Assembly: GCA_022225965.2 (NCBI GenBank)
Contig: JAKJXP020000031.1
Location: forward strand, 248,001 to 312,000
Reading direction: 5' to 3'
Length of the DNA stretch: 64,000 nucleotides
Source: Diatrype stigma
Lineage: Eukaryota > Ascomycota > Sordariomycetes > Xylariales > Diatrypaceae
Part shown: positions 45,387 through 56,071 of the stretch, piece by piece
How positions within the stretch are numbered: the first letter of the stretch is position 1
Layout of the letters: every line of letters starts with the position of its first letter
Translations under genes and position numbers: made by a program
The notes under the pieces: model-generated
Database searches by the model: none
What the model saw: the letters and a program-made list of their open reading frames with translations, nothing else
What the model was told of the DNA's origin: nothing

Positions 45387-47020
45387 CCTAGAATACTCCC
45401 TGTCGCTCGGTTGGACTTGAATTGAGCTTATTGGTGTTTGATGGAGGTTGGTGCTAGCTGTTCGCCTTATGATGAAGTTATAGCCTTTGAAGTGTACACC
45501 TTTTCAATTGCGAAGATCTTGCTAAACAGGACTATAGCTAGTACTTGGCCGCAGAGGTTCACCCAGTCCATACGGCACCCCTTTTCTAGACCTGTATTTC
45601 GTTAGGTGAGAAAAGAAACGAAGGCTACTTGGGAGTCCTTTAGCTTCAACTTCCTTCAAAAACTATCATTGTCATGAAGTCCTTGAGCCGTGGAAACTCG
45701 CTGGCCTGAAGACAAAGGAAAGCTGTTTCCGGAAGTGGCATGTAATGATAATAGCGAATATGCGGACATACATAACAAAGAGCCATAATATAGTTAAGAA
45801 GGTTCACAAATAAGGAACTGGTAAAATCGAGTCCCAGCGAGAAGACTCTGATGCAGTCTTGACGAGACATATTATGTTATTCTGACTGGAACATACGAAT
45901 GCCGCTAGACTGAAAGAAACCCGTGAAGTGAGTGGTGGATACAACGAGCAATCAGTGTACCTGAGGCGAGAAACATAGCCAAGAAAGCAAAGTTGACGAC
46001 GCATAGCTTCAATGAAACTGCATTGGAGCCCACGGGTGCTACTTTGGTGACTCAAGTTGCATCTTTTAAAACCCTGTCGATCCATCGTCATATACAGCAG
46101 TTGGTATAAAATCAGATAGAACAGCACATTACTACCATGTCCGACGGTTGATATCCTCGGACGCCTTTCCTTAGTTCTTTGTGGGAAGGGGGGTTATGCG
46201 GTGAATATTCTATACAGCCCCCCCTGCCATGTGCTTTGGTGCCCAGAATGATAAGATAGCTGCTATATTGGTAAGGGAGAGGAAGGAACATGATATTTCT
46301 CGAGCCTATGAAAGCTGTAGGGGAAGGAGCTGGCTCTTATATAGCCGTAGAAGCCCCACACTAGTGTATATATGGGATCCTATGGATGCCTCTAGCCCCC
46401 TAGTACAATACATTAACCCCCGACACCCTCCACTACTCCACCGGCCCCGCCACGCATGAGCTAATGTCCTTAGGGCTGTCCCTTTCTTACAAGATAGGAC
46501 GTCATATTCACCTCTTATCGTAGTTGAGATGCTTAATGAATATATCTGAAGAATGTGAACATGTACTCATTAGATCACACCTTCAAGGTTCGGGGTATTA
46601 GATCATGGTTATTATGTTAGGATACCCCAGTAAGTAGACAACAGGTCCACGGAAACTTCAACTGCGAATAGAGGTATCAAAAGATAGTAGTCTTTGTCAC
46701 ATCAGGTTGGTAAAGTCTTAAACACGTTTTGCGCAGTGACAATATTAGTTAGGCGGCACAATTGGTGAAATAGTTACTACTTGTAGCGGGGTAACAATTC
46801 TACGATGCTGATTAAGGCAGGTCATGCAACTCGAAACTTACAAATTCTTGGTTCTTGAGCCGAGAATGTAGATGAATTAGTAATCTACACCTTTTAGCAT
46901 CATTGGGAAGACCCGAGGTCCCCATAATACCTCCAGCTGTCTCGGACAAGTCGGACCTATGACAGCACATCCTCTCGAGTACATATAGCAACACACAACC
47001 TCACATCGGCCAGGAAGCTC
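45387..47020. other. Intergenic, contains a dispersed repeat copy
   Basis: No gene was supported. Repeat copy at about 46138-46425. The final 300 bp are the promoter and leader of the GST gene. Confidence 0.4.
46226..46425. repeat. Dispersed repeat, copy 2 (pair with 27238-27427)
   Basis: Homologous to copy 1 over about 190 bp. TGTCCGACGG at 46138 and CCCCCGACA at 46425 could be LTR ends (TGTC...GACA), but the flanks TACCA and CCCTC do not match. Confidence 0.6.
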
Positions 47021-48096
47021 ATGACCAGTAGATTAACTCAAGTTGCCAACCATTTCTTCTCTCCCAAGATGAGCGACATTCACCTGTACACCGCCCAAAC
47101 GCCGAACGGCATCAAGGCCTCGATTGCCCTCGAGGAGCTTGGTTTGCAATACAAGGTCGGTTGTCTCCAACCCCTCTTGTGGCAGCTATAACTCATAGAT
47201 CTCATGGGTCGAGACTGGGATAGAGTTAACAATAAGCATAGACAACTGCGATTGAGATGGGCAAGAACACGCAGAAGGAGCCCTGGTATCTCGAGATTAA
47301 CCCCAATGGACGCATCCCGGCTCTGACAGACAAGCTGGAGAACGGGGAGGCTATTAGAGTCTTCGAATCAGGCTCTATCCTGCAGTATCTTGTCGATCGA
47401 TATGACAAGGACCACAAAATTTCGTACCCTCGTGGAACGAAAGAGTACTATGAGACGAACAGCTGGGTATGTACCTAAGTCAGGGCATAGGCAGAGTCTT
47501 CTTCTCCTTGAAGGGTGCTTTAGTTGACACATTCACGTTAGCTTCATTGGCAAATGGGTGGCCTCGGTCCCATGCAGGGACAACTCAACCACTTCTACCG
47601 TAAGTGCACATATCGTGTTTATGATCCTCAAAGGCCTCAGAAACTTACCAGAGACAGGCTATGCACCGGAGAAGATACAGTACGGCATCGACCGGTACAA
47701 GAATGAGACTAGAAGGCTATATAGGACTATGGACACTCAACTGCAAAAGACACCCTTCTTGGTGGGTGACAAGTGCACTATTGCAGACATCGCGTCCTGG
47801 GGCTGGGTTGCCGCTGCAAGTAAGCACATCACATCTCTACTTACCCTAGTGTCAGGTGCCTACCTGGGATGCTAACGGATGGATGTTCCTCAGGTTGGGC
47901 CGGAGTCGACATTGACGAGTTCCCCGCCCTGAAGGAGTGGCGGGACCGATGCCTCGCCCGCCCAGGTTTTGAGAAGGGAAGAAACGTCCCGTCCAAGCAC
48001 ACCGCGTTGGAGCCCTTGAGCCAAGAGGAGATCGACAAATTCACGAAGTTGGCTCGTGATTGGGTCGTGAAGGGGATGAAGGAGGATGCGAAGTAA
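47021..48096 (+). CDS. Glutathione S-transferase, Ure2p-like, five exons
   Basis: Conjugates glutathione to electrophiles or reduces peroxides. Exons 47021-47155, 47242-47466, 47542-47599, 47658-47819 and 47894-48096 join in frame; the introns are 58-86 nt. From the ATG at 47069 the protein has 244 residues, the usual length. The thioredoxin-like domain shows IHLYTAQTPNGIKASIALEE, WYLEINPNGRIPALTD (cis-proline loop) and ESGSILQYLVDRYD (glutathione-binding ES). The helical C-terminal domain has WLHWQMGGLGPMQGQLNHF, IQYGIDRYKNETRRLYRTMD and KCTIADIASWGWV. The upstream in-frame ATG at 47021 adds MTSRLTQVANHFFSPK, a basic amphipathic stretch that could target mitochondria. The first donor, GTCGGT, is atypical. 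The gene converges on the dioxygenase gene 331 bp downstream. Confidence 0.92.
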
Positions 48097-48427
48097 GAGA
48101 TTAGCAGAACACCCCTAACTGGTATACAACTATATGACTTCACGACATGGGCCCGGTCACTTGATGTCATGAGTATTTGAGCACTACAGGCATGATGAAG
48201 TCCACATCGCGTATATGCAATATGTATACATGTGTCACAACCAAATAAGCATATTTCGCCAGTACGTAACAGAAATATCCAGAATTGGTCGAAGGGCCTG
48301 TCCATAACCATGATAATAGATAGAACGAAGGTCCCTGGCATGATGATATCTCAGCGCTCCCTCCGAAGCGGGACCACCCATCCCTTTCACAAGCTATCAA
48401 TCTGCCCAACAAAGCATCCTCCTCCGA
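48097..48427. other. Short convergent intergenic gap
   Basis: Shared 3' region of the GST and dioxygenase genes. No third gene. Confidence 0.5.
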
Positions 48428-49837
48428 TCAGTCGTTCTTCCGGATATCGTTCCCCAAGGCCCTGGACCGCTCTTCAATCCACCGGACGGCAGTCCACCGC
48501 TCTGCCTCGGGCTTCCGCGCCGCGCCGGGCGTCAGGTCCTCGAGCACGACGCTGTCTTCGGGCCGCACGAAGTACACGACGCTGTAGCGGTCGAGCGCCG
48601 CCTGCGCCCCCGGCGCCGCCACCACCCGGTGCCGTCCGCTGGCCACCCGGCCCCCCGCGAACTCGCGCATCGCGTCCCCGAGGTTGCAGATCGCGTGGCC
48701 CGGGACCGGCCGCACCCACTCCCAGCTTTTGGTGGCGGTGGCAGCGGTGGTCTTACCGCCGTCGCCCCCGTCGTCGTGGTTCTCGATCTGCAAGCCCCCC
48801 AGCCAGTTGAACAGCAGCGTCACCGACCCGAAGTCCGTGTGCGCGAACGTCGTGATCCGGGTGTCGGCCTCCTCCTTGATCTGTGCGGCAGTGGCAGTGG
48901 CAGTGGCGGTGGCAGTGGTGGTGGCGGCTTCGGGATTGCCCGGCCCGTACGTCAGCCGCACGTGGTCGCCGCTCGGCTGGTCCAGCCGGTGCTTCGAGGC
49001 CAGCTGGCCCGCCGGGATGCCGAGCCGCGTGGCCAGGATCTCCAGCACGAGGAGGCCCACCTCGTGCGCGGCGCGCATGAAGTCCGCGAGCAGGGGGCGC
49101 GCCTCCTGCAGGAGCTCGGGGTACGCCACCGGATGCGAGCTCTGTCCTAAGACTGTAGGGGGAGAAGACATATTTAGCTAGCTGTTCATCTTCTCCACCG
49201 GATCATCACTGAACTATCATCTCATGGCAAGAAATTACCCGGAGATGTGTGTATTTTGACCGTTTACTTTTTAGGGACGAGCTCCTTTCAACAAAAAAGA
49301 GGGGGAGGCAGTGTTGTCGAAATCGACCAAAGGGGTAGTAGGGGGCAAATTCAATATGGTAGTTGTTACATGCTACGCCATGCCATGCCATGCCATGTCG
49401 TATGATAGTTACTCACCATCGTCCTTGCTCAGGTTCCAGAACTCGCCTACGTCGCGACGCCGGTGCGGGTCCTCCTTCGCCACGATGCCGGGGCCCTTGT
49501 AGCCGAAGAGGGAGCGCCACCGCGCCATGGCCGCGGCCTGCTTCGTCTCGGCCGGCAGCCGGAAGGCGCCGTGCGAGAGCCGCTCGAGCTCGTCGGCCCC
49601 GGAGGCCAGCGTCAGCCCCGGCCCAGGCTCCGGCTCGCCGCCGCCAAGGTCCAGGTAGAAGAACCCCCGGGTGTGGCACGCCTCCCAGAGCTCCTGCTCC
49701 GCCGCTGGCTCTCGGCGCATAAGCTGCTCAAGCGAGATTCGCTGGATCGGCGCCTCGGGTAGGCCCGAAGGGAAAGGGGGAAGTGAGGAGGGCGTGCGAG
49801 GGCGTGCGGGAGCTGCGGCGGTGGTGCTGTGAGGCAT
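48428..49837 (-). CDS. 2-oxoglutarate/Fe(II) dioxygenase, isopenicillin-N-synthase-like
   Basis: Non-heme iron oxygenase that couples oxidation of a substrate to decarboxylation of 2-oxoglutarate; the substrate is unknown. Exon 1 is 49417-49837 and exon 2 is 48428-49152; the 264-nt intron (GTGAGT...CCTACAG) contains a CATGC microsatellite. Product 381 residues. The N-terminal DIOX_N-type part has ELWEACHTRGFFYLDLGG and VGEFWNLSKDD. The iron ligands are H245 and D247 (FAHTDFGSVTLL) and H315 (SGRHRVV), and R329-Y-S331 (RYSVVYF) binds 2-oxoglutarate, so the active site looks intact. Between 215 and 230 an Ala-Thr dipeptide run is encoded by a GGCAGT-type repeat, probably a loop expansion. GC content is far above its surroundings. 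Members of this family occur in secondary-metabolite and detoxification pathways. Confidence 0.9.
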
Positions 49838-51382
49838 GGTGTTGCGCTGTGATGTGTGTGCTACGCTGTGCGCTGTATTGTGGTGTTGTGAGTGGGTACT
49901 GAAGAGTCGTGATATCGATGCTGTGGTCGAGTGTGGTGTGGTGGTCTCAAGATGAATTGAACCTGGACAACATAAATAGTCTAACCAGCTTGTTTGCTCC
50001 TTGCCGAATCATCAGTATCATGGACTTCTTGTCATATGATTGTGAATAATGGCACCAATGCACAGAATGTAGTGTGAGTCAGGAGGAGTTGTTTGCTGAA
50101 GCCTGCCTGAGGGAAAGCCGGTAGTTCGACTTTTGATGTTGATGGATAGGGCAACTACCGATGAGTATAACCGAAGATCACGAGTGTTACCCTGGTAGCA
50201 AATGTATAACTAGTTGTCTCCAAGTCGTTCTGATTCACCCCTGATGGCGACCTATCATTGTACATGCATGCACCAGGCGGGGTGCGGGGAAGGTATCATT
50301 CCCGAACCATCCGATCTACGACTACGGGAAGGGTGTATTGAAGATAGAAGGTAGATATAGATATAGACATATATTAGTCTGATGGCGAACGCGTGTGCAT
50401 GTTTCAACGCTGGTCTTCCCGCCCTAGGTTCTCCTGTTAGTTGTTTGGTCTCGTCAGCCCCGTGGAAGTGGACGAGAAGAGAACAGACCGAGACCACCAA
50501 GCATGGAGTATTGTTTACCAAAAAATAGATTATGCTAGTTTTACGAGGATATTCATACTGACATTAATGAGACCTACTAGATTTGCCATACCATTTGACT
50601 TTAGACAGTGGCTGATACTACGTAGTAGTCTGCCTCCCTGAGCTTACGGCACATCATACTTTCTTCATGACTCAGCACGTGGTGATCCCAGCTACAGCAA
50701 CTACGCCTATAGCCTCCTAGATCACTTTGATACAAACCAGCCCTGAAACCCACTCTTCGATGACAGGTAATCGATGAAGACTCAGTCAAATCAAATCTCA
50801 GTGGCTGTACACTTGCGTGTCCTTGAAGAGGCTGTTTCGCCTAGTTGATGCCAAGCTCCTCAGGTTATAGTCGATAATATGATCCAGGTTTTTGTTTTCA
50901 CATAACCATCATGGGACACCCCCCTTATCAATGAAATACATAGCTCACGTAGCTGTGTGAAAGGGTTATCTTAATGAGATTTGCCCCCTTAATTCCTCCC
51001 TACATTTAGCGCGGCTGATGCCTTCGCTACATTATCTTGAGCGGTTGGCATTCCATTGCTTCTTTTGTTGATACATATTGCCTGAAGTATCGTTCGCATG
51101 ATCTTCAGCTGTTCCGAATCCATGGGGCTTTCGGCTTGATATCTGTTTCTTGTAAATATACCAAAATTAAATCTCAAAAGATGTATGGTTGAGCGTAGCA
51201 GTAATCCCTGGTCACTTTACATATACGAGATAGACCAGTTTTTTTATTCCTGTGTAGGTGAACTAGGATTCTATGAGACTCGAGTCATTATTGCACTGAC
51301 TAGGACACGGGCTCATCAACTATGCCAATGACTTACTCCAAAAGGCCGTATAGAGAACCCATCGGTAGTCATAATATCATGG
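49838..51382. other. Intergenic
   Basis: No gene. Upstream of the dioxygenase there is a GTGTG/GCTGTG-rich leader. AGATATAGATATAGACATATA at 50351-50371 is a short AT repeat. Confidence 0.45.
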
Positions 51383-52069
51383 TCAATGGTCAGCTGTCTC
51401 GCCAACGCTTTGTACTGCAGGGTGTGATAGTAGTGGGGTTCTCTCCCCTACAGCATTGCTTTCCGCGACCTCGCCTGCCTCGGGCGCCTCCTGGTATCGT
51501 TTGAGCCCAAAAGATGAAGACCAGCGTCCCAGCCGACGGAAGCCTTTCATATAGTTATGTATAAATCTCGGCCAAAGCCAGAAGAGCCTGAACCAAACCG
51601 TCTTCGACTTGGACGAAGGCTCCATTCCCTCTTTACACGCCTCCGCCGCTTCGAGTGCGAGAAGAACGACAGGTGCAAGCCAGTTCCTATCGTCACATTC
51701 TCGCCAGTCTTTGGTTTCCCCCGTCTGATCCGTGATGTTGTCCCAGGCGCCCAGACAAGACGATAGCATGGAGGCACTGACGACGAGAAGGATAGCGACG
51801 TTGGTGAAGCTCGTCCCTAGGGAGTGGATGACGGTATACTCCATGTAAGTAATCGAGATGGCGAACTGACATGTCCCGAAAGGTAGGAGGATGGTTAATG
51901 TGCCGGCCACGGTCAGCGCCCAGAATATGAAGAAGTATAGGACCGCGATGGCGACCTGCAGCCGCGGACCCAGCGTAATCCGGGTGACGAGCGAGACCAA
52001 AGCTCCTGTCGCGGCAATCCCCATGAAGGTGTCAGATGCAGGTAATAGGGTCCTAGTGCAGATATCCAT
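51383..52069 (-). CDS. Multipass membrane protein of unknown family (copy A)
   Basis: From ATG at 52069 the frame encodes 228 residues with about four hydrophobic segments: FMGIAATGALVSLVTRITL, VAIAVLYFFIFWALTVAGTL, FTNVAILLVVSASMLSSCLG and a weaker WLAPVVLLALEAAEA. The cytosolic-type tail has FWLWPRFIHNYMKGFRRL and ends with GERTPLLSH, an ERTPLL di-leucine-type sorting motif typical of vacuolar or endosomal membrane proteins. The frame stays open upstream to about 52210 without an ATG (FASRRSRHDELSLENKLN reads as coding), so a 5' exon has probably been missed. No family was recognised. It lies on the same strand as the similar protein at 53254. Confidence 0.6.
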   Translation of the reverse strand: MDICTRTLLPASDTFMGIAATGALVSLVTRITLGPRLQVAIAVLYFFIFWALTVAGTLTILLPFGTCQFAISITYMEYTVIHSLGTSFTNVAILLVVSASMLSSCLGAWDNITDQTGETKDWRECDDRNWLAPVVLLALEAAEACKEGMEPSSKSKTVWFRLFWLWPRFIHNYMKGFRRLGRWSSSFGLKRYQEAPEAGEVAESNAVGERTPLLSHPAVQSVGETADH

Positions 52070-53253
52070 GCTGGCGATGTTGAGCTTGTTTTCGAGACTC
52101 AGCTCGTCATGGCGACTCCGTCGGCTAGCAAAGACGAGCAAGAAAGGGCGGCGGCAGCAAACACAGCGAAGGGTAGCCCGGGTAGATATACCCGCCTTTG
52201 GACGAGAGAACCGGCAAGCCCGGAAAGATTCGAACTCAGACCATCGCAGGGCCTTCCTTGACTAATGATACCGAACTAGACTTAGGGCCCGCTGCCAAAG
52301 AACTAGGCCGCCCCCTGAAGGCTTGTAGTGCGGTATCCCGTTTCTTGGCAAGGGTCACGTACAGTCGGTGTCATGCTTATCGAAGCGTGCTGATGTAATC
52401 AATCTGTTCTCACTCCCACCGCGACGTTGAACAGGAAAGCGAGTGTTGATAAATTCTATTGCAGGGTGAATAAGGAGCTGTCTAGGGATAATAAAAACTG
52501 CTCATGAAAATCAAGACGAGGTATTAGGCGTTTGTGGGCAGGCCATGTTAAGAAGAGAAGAAGTGAAGCGAGGGGGTGAGACGAAGGGGGAGACAATGGG
52601 AGGGAAAGTAAAGGCCAAGTGGATTAGGCCACCTCAGAGGCTGAGCGTGGAAGAAGCCGTTTTCGTATGAATAACGGAAGCTGCGGAATGCAAGACTCGC
52701 GCTTGGGGCCTTAGGGCTGGAAGGATCCTCAACGGGCCGCTGCCCCATACCTGAAATAAGCAAATAACCAGCTGCGGCGGAAGGATCGTCTCCACCAAAG
52801 ACGGCTACTCATGTCTTATACCTACTGGGTAAGCTATAGAGGGCCTTTAAGGGGTGGGTTATCGGTTAATTAGGTGCTGGTTGGCAGGCAGTGGTAGTGG
52901 TTACTGCAGGTGCTGCCTAACCTTGAACGGGGCTTGTTTCATTAGGTTAGCTGCATGCATCCAATGCATGCATTACGTGCTTCCAACTCTGAACCTTCCA
53001 ACGGAACTGGAACCCTGAAGTTTTTGTCAAGCTGCAAACTGTTACAAGGACCCTTCATTGAAGGGCCTTCAATGGTGGTACCATCCACCAAGTAGCTATC
53101 ATTAGTCCACGTTTCAACACATCCTGGCCATTATTACTACGTGAAATACTCGAAAGGAACTCATACGTTTTGGAGCCGAATCCATCCATCCATTCATCCA
53201 TCCAAACTTTCATCTCGAAACCATATCGCCGTTTCCACGGGGCCGGGGCAACT
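52070..53253. other. Gap between the two membrane-protein genes
   Basis: May contain a 5' exon of the 51383 gene. Otherwise there is no protein-like frame. An ATGCATGC palindrome lies at 52953-52972. Confidence 0.4.
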
Positions 53254-53961
53254 TCAAACGTAAGCTTGCTTCTTCTCCGAGCCTCCAAGGACAATCAGGC
53301 CACTCTCGGCGAACAGAGCGTTCGAGAGGAGCATCATCATATATTTGTGAGTCCATCTCGGAACCGCGAATATAGCACCCGCCCCCGGCGTCATCCGTCT
53401 AGACTTGTTTTCGGTCCCGTCGTTGTCGTCGTCGGGCAGTCTTAGCCTTCCGGTCTGCTCGATGCCGACGTACCCATCGACGCGTCTCGCCAGCCAGATG
53501 ACCCGGCGCGCGACCGGTCCGTGGCGGCAGTGCGGCTCCGTGTCCAGGTACAGCTCCATCCGCTGCCAGATGTCGAACGAGTTGGAGATGGACATGGCGC
53601 TGGCCAGCCACCCGACCAGCATTAGCGCGAGATCCTCCATCGCCGCGCTCGACGCCAGACTTTGGACCACCGCCACGCTGCTCGCTGCGTAGCAGCAAAG
53701 CGCACTGCCGCCGTCTCCTCCAGCGGCAGCGGCGGCGGCGGCGGGCAGTATGACTTCGAGATCGCACAGGTGTCGGTATAAGGTCGGCAGGAGGAACCAG
53801 AAGTTGAACAGCGTGAGGTCCACCCACAGCGCGCAGGCGAACAGAAACGAGGCAGCGTAACTAATGCAGCTCCGCTGGGTGAACACCAGAGCGGTGGTGA
53901 GCATGTACAGTGCCAAGATGACCCAGCAGCTGCCATAGATAATCTGGGTGGCAAGCTCCAT
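53254..53961 (-). CDS. Multipass membrane protein of unknown family (copy B)
   Basis: From ATG at 53961 the frame encodes 235 residues. Hydrophobic segments are IIYGSCWVILALYMLTTALV, CISYAASFLFACALWVDLTL running into FNFWFLLPTLY, and after an alanine run (PAAAAAAAGG) SSVAVVQSLASSAAM and LALMLVGWLASAMSIS. The tail has FAVPRWTHKYMMMLL, which aligns with LWPRFIHNYM in the 51383 protein. The segment after KYMMM may instead be spliced, as the end (GSEKKQAYV) looks less protein-like. GC-rich codons support a real gene. Function unknown. Confidence 0.58.
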   Translation of the reverse strand: MELATQIIYGSCWVILALYMLTTALVFTQRSCISYAASFLFACALWVDLTLFNFWFLLPTLYRHLCDLEVILPAAAAAAAGGDGGSALCCYAASSVAVVQSLASSAAMEDLALMLVGWLASAMSISNSFDIWQRMELYLDTEPHCRHGPVARRVIWLARRVDGYVGIEQTGRLRLPDDDNDGTENKSRRMTPGAGAIFAVPRWTHKYMMMLLSNALFAESGLIVLGGSEKKQAYV

Positions 53962-56071
53962 TTTTACGGCATGCGACAACGCGACCGTTCTTCCCTTTCT
54001 CGACAACGGCAGTGGCAATGGTAATGGCAATGTTAACGGGTTCTCCTTCTTGGGTGATGGGATGCGAGTCAGGTTGAATTGATCGATCGGTCGATTCGTG
54101 TAGGCAAGGTAAGTAGGAATGTCGTAATAAGGCGCAGCAGCGCTCTAGATCGCTCGCACGAAGAACAAGATACGTCGGTAGGTCTAGGTCAAAGATGATG
54201 ATGATAAGACATTCGGGTATCGAAAGGGCGCGATGCGGGAAGCATTGCTGTCATACCTAGGTAAGAAAGTAACATGGCCGTAGGGACGTGGGTGGAGAGA
54301 TAGGGAGGGAGGCTGGCCATTTCATGACTTCGTGTCGGTCGGGTTCTTATGAACCGGCGAGCTTTCGGAGTATGAGACAGCGCCTATTAGCCAGAAAGTC
54401 TAATGTGCCTTCCATTCTTGACACCTTTCCCGCCCAATTAACGTTACGACAAATATACGTCGGGTGAGATAGCGGCTTTTGACATACAGAAACGCCAAAC
54501 CTTCAATTGCACGCTTAGGTACTTGGACTGGCGGAGGGGGTTAAGTGTTAAGGGGGCCGGACTCTGGTTGATTGTAGATAGTGGTCACTGGTCTCAATAG
54601 ATCGAACCCATTGAAACAATTGGGCTCACAAATGGCGAAGCTGTTAGTGAATACTTAGGACTACAGATCTCCTTAAGCACGTATGCATCTAATTATAGGT
54701 CTCGGAAAGCAGTAGTTTCCGTAGCATTCCTATCCCTCGAGCTAGCAGCCAGGTAGAACTTATCCTTACAACCCAGCCCTTTGACGAAATGTCATAGGCT
54801 CCCGCAACCTAATCCTTAGTTGGGAGCCTTTCGACGACAATCTTCGGGCCCCTCGCACAGCAGCACCTAGAGCATTGTTCTCGTATCCCTAGCTGCCTTG
54901 AAATTATTTACCCCCTGCCCCGAACTTCTCTAAGGGAGGAGGTTCCGGCCATATTGTCATTGTCGCCGTCGCCGTCACGAGACGGACTTCCGTGGGGGTT
55001 CTTGTTCGCGACGGCAGCTGCCCTCCCTCCCCGGCTTGTCTTCCCCGTCATCTTCCTCCCTCGGGGGGTTTCGCAGTTCCCAGAGATGCAGTTACTTCTG
55101 CGGGAGCGGCGCCGATAGGGGAGGACGGCGTGCATGTCGCGGCCGAAGAGATTCGCCAGGTGCGGGGGCGTCGATCCGCGCTTGTGAAGATGCGCTCTGC
55201 TTCTCGGTTGAGCCATTCTCAGGACTAGGACTAGCCAGACCAGCGATGCCTGCAAACATGCCCACGGTAGAAGCACAACCCCGGGGGCTGACTAAGAGCT
55301 ACACGGAGGATAAAAGACGAGATTGGCTGGTCTCCCATCGCCGAACCTATAATATAGACCAGGACAGGATCTCGCTTGGTCCCTTTTCAGTGCACCCACC
55401 AAACGTGCCTATTGCTGCTGCCTGAGTGGGCTTGAGAAGGCAGCAGCAGCAGCGCGACCGAAATCCCGTGGGAGCGGATGGGCCGCCGGTCTCTGTGAGT
55501 CAGTGGTGTAGTCCCTGGTGCTTTGTCCCCCGAGGGGGAGTACGAAGCTCAACGAGAACCTATAATCCTATATCTTGCGGCACCGGTATCTTCTTGTGTG
55601 AGAGACGGCGCGGGCGGTGAGGGCTGCGACAGCCATGGCATCACGTCAGATTTTATCGTGGTTATGCATAGTTTTCTGTTGGCTTTTCCTTTCCATCTTG
55701 TGCTCGGTTCTTACTGGACCCCAGAAGAATAAGACACGGGAAGAATTGGTATAGAAGTATAAAGGGACGAATGGCTAAAGTGAGTCGCGGATTCATTCCA
55801 GTGCCGTGGGTCCGTGGCATCATCATCATTTACTGCGCATTCCTGAGACATTGGCTTCTGAGACGCAAGGAAAGCGGTTGTTAGCATGTCACCTTTGGGG
55901 TCAGATATAAGATATACATGTATTAAAGAGGGGGTGGTTGTTGTGCCGCTTCTTCTTTACCAGCTTTGCACTGATCCATGAATCCATGATAGGAAGGCCA
56001 ATGAAAAGGTTGAAGGATATGCCGTTCTCCATGTTTGTATATTATAACTACCAAGCATCGGATACACATAC
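53962..56071. other. Intergenic, possible small frame at 54908-55276
   Basis: A minus-strand frame of 122 codons (54908-55276) is basic and GC-rich (YRRRSRRSNC, KMTGKTSRGGR) but has no recognised domain and overlaps plus-strand frames, so it is not called. A CAGCAGCAG run lies at 55441-55452. Confidence 0.35.

Noticed and set aside
48629..49181. Two long plus-strand frames over the dioxygenase
   Set aside because: They are antisense shadows. The minus strand carries the complete 2OG-Fe(II) motif set and correct splice sites.
52205..52290. tRNA-like sequence (GATTCGAACTC, minus strand GAGTTCGAATC)
   Set aside because: The T stem does not pair and no cloverleaf could be built.
54908..55276. 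122-codon minus frame as a gene
   Set aside because: Both strands are open in this GC-rich patch, no domain is recognisable, and the start region does not resemble a fungal N-terminus.
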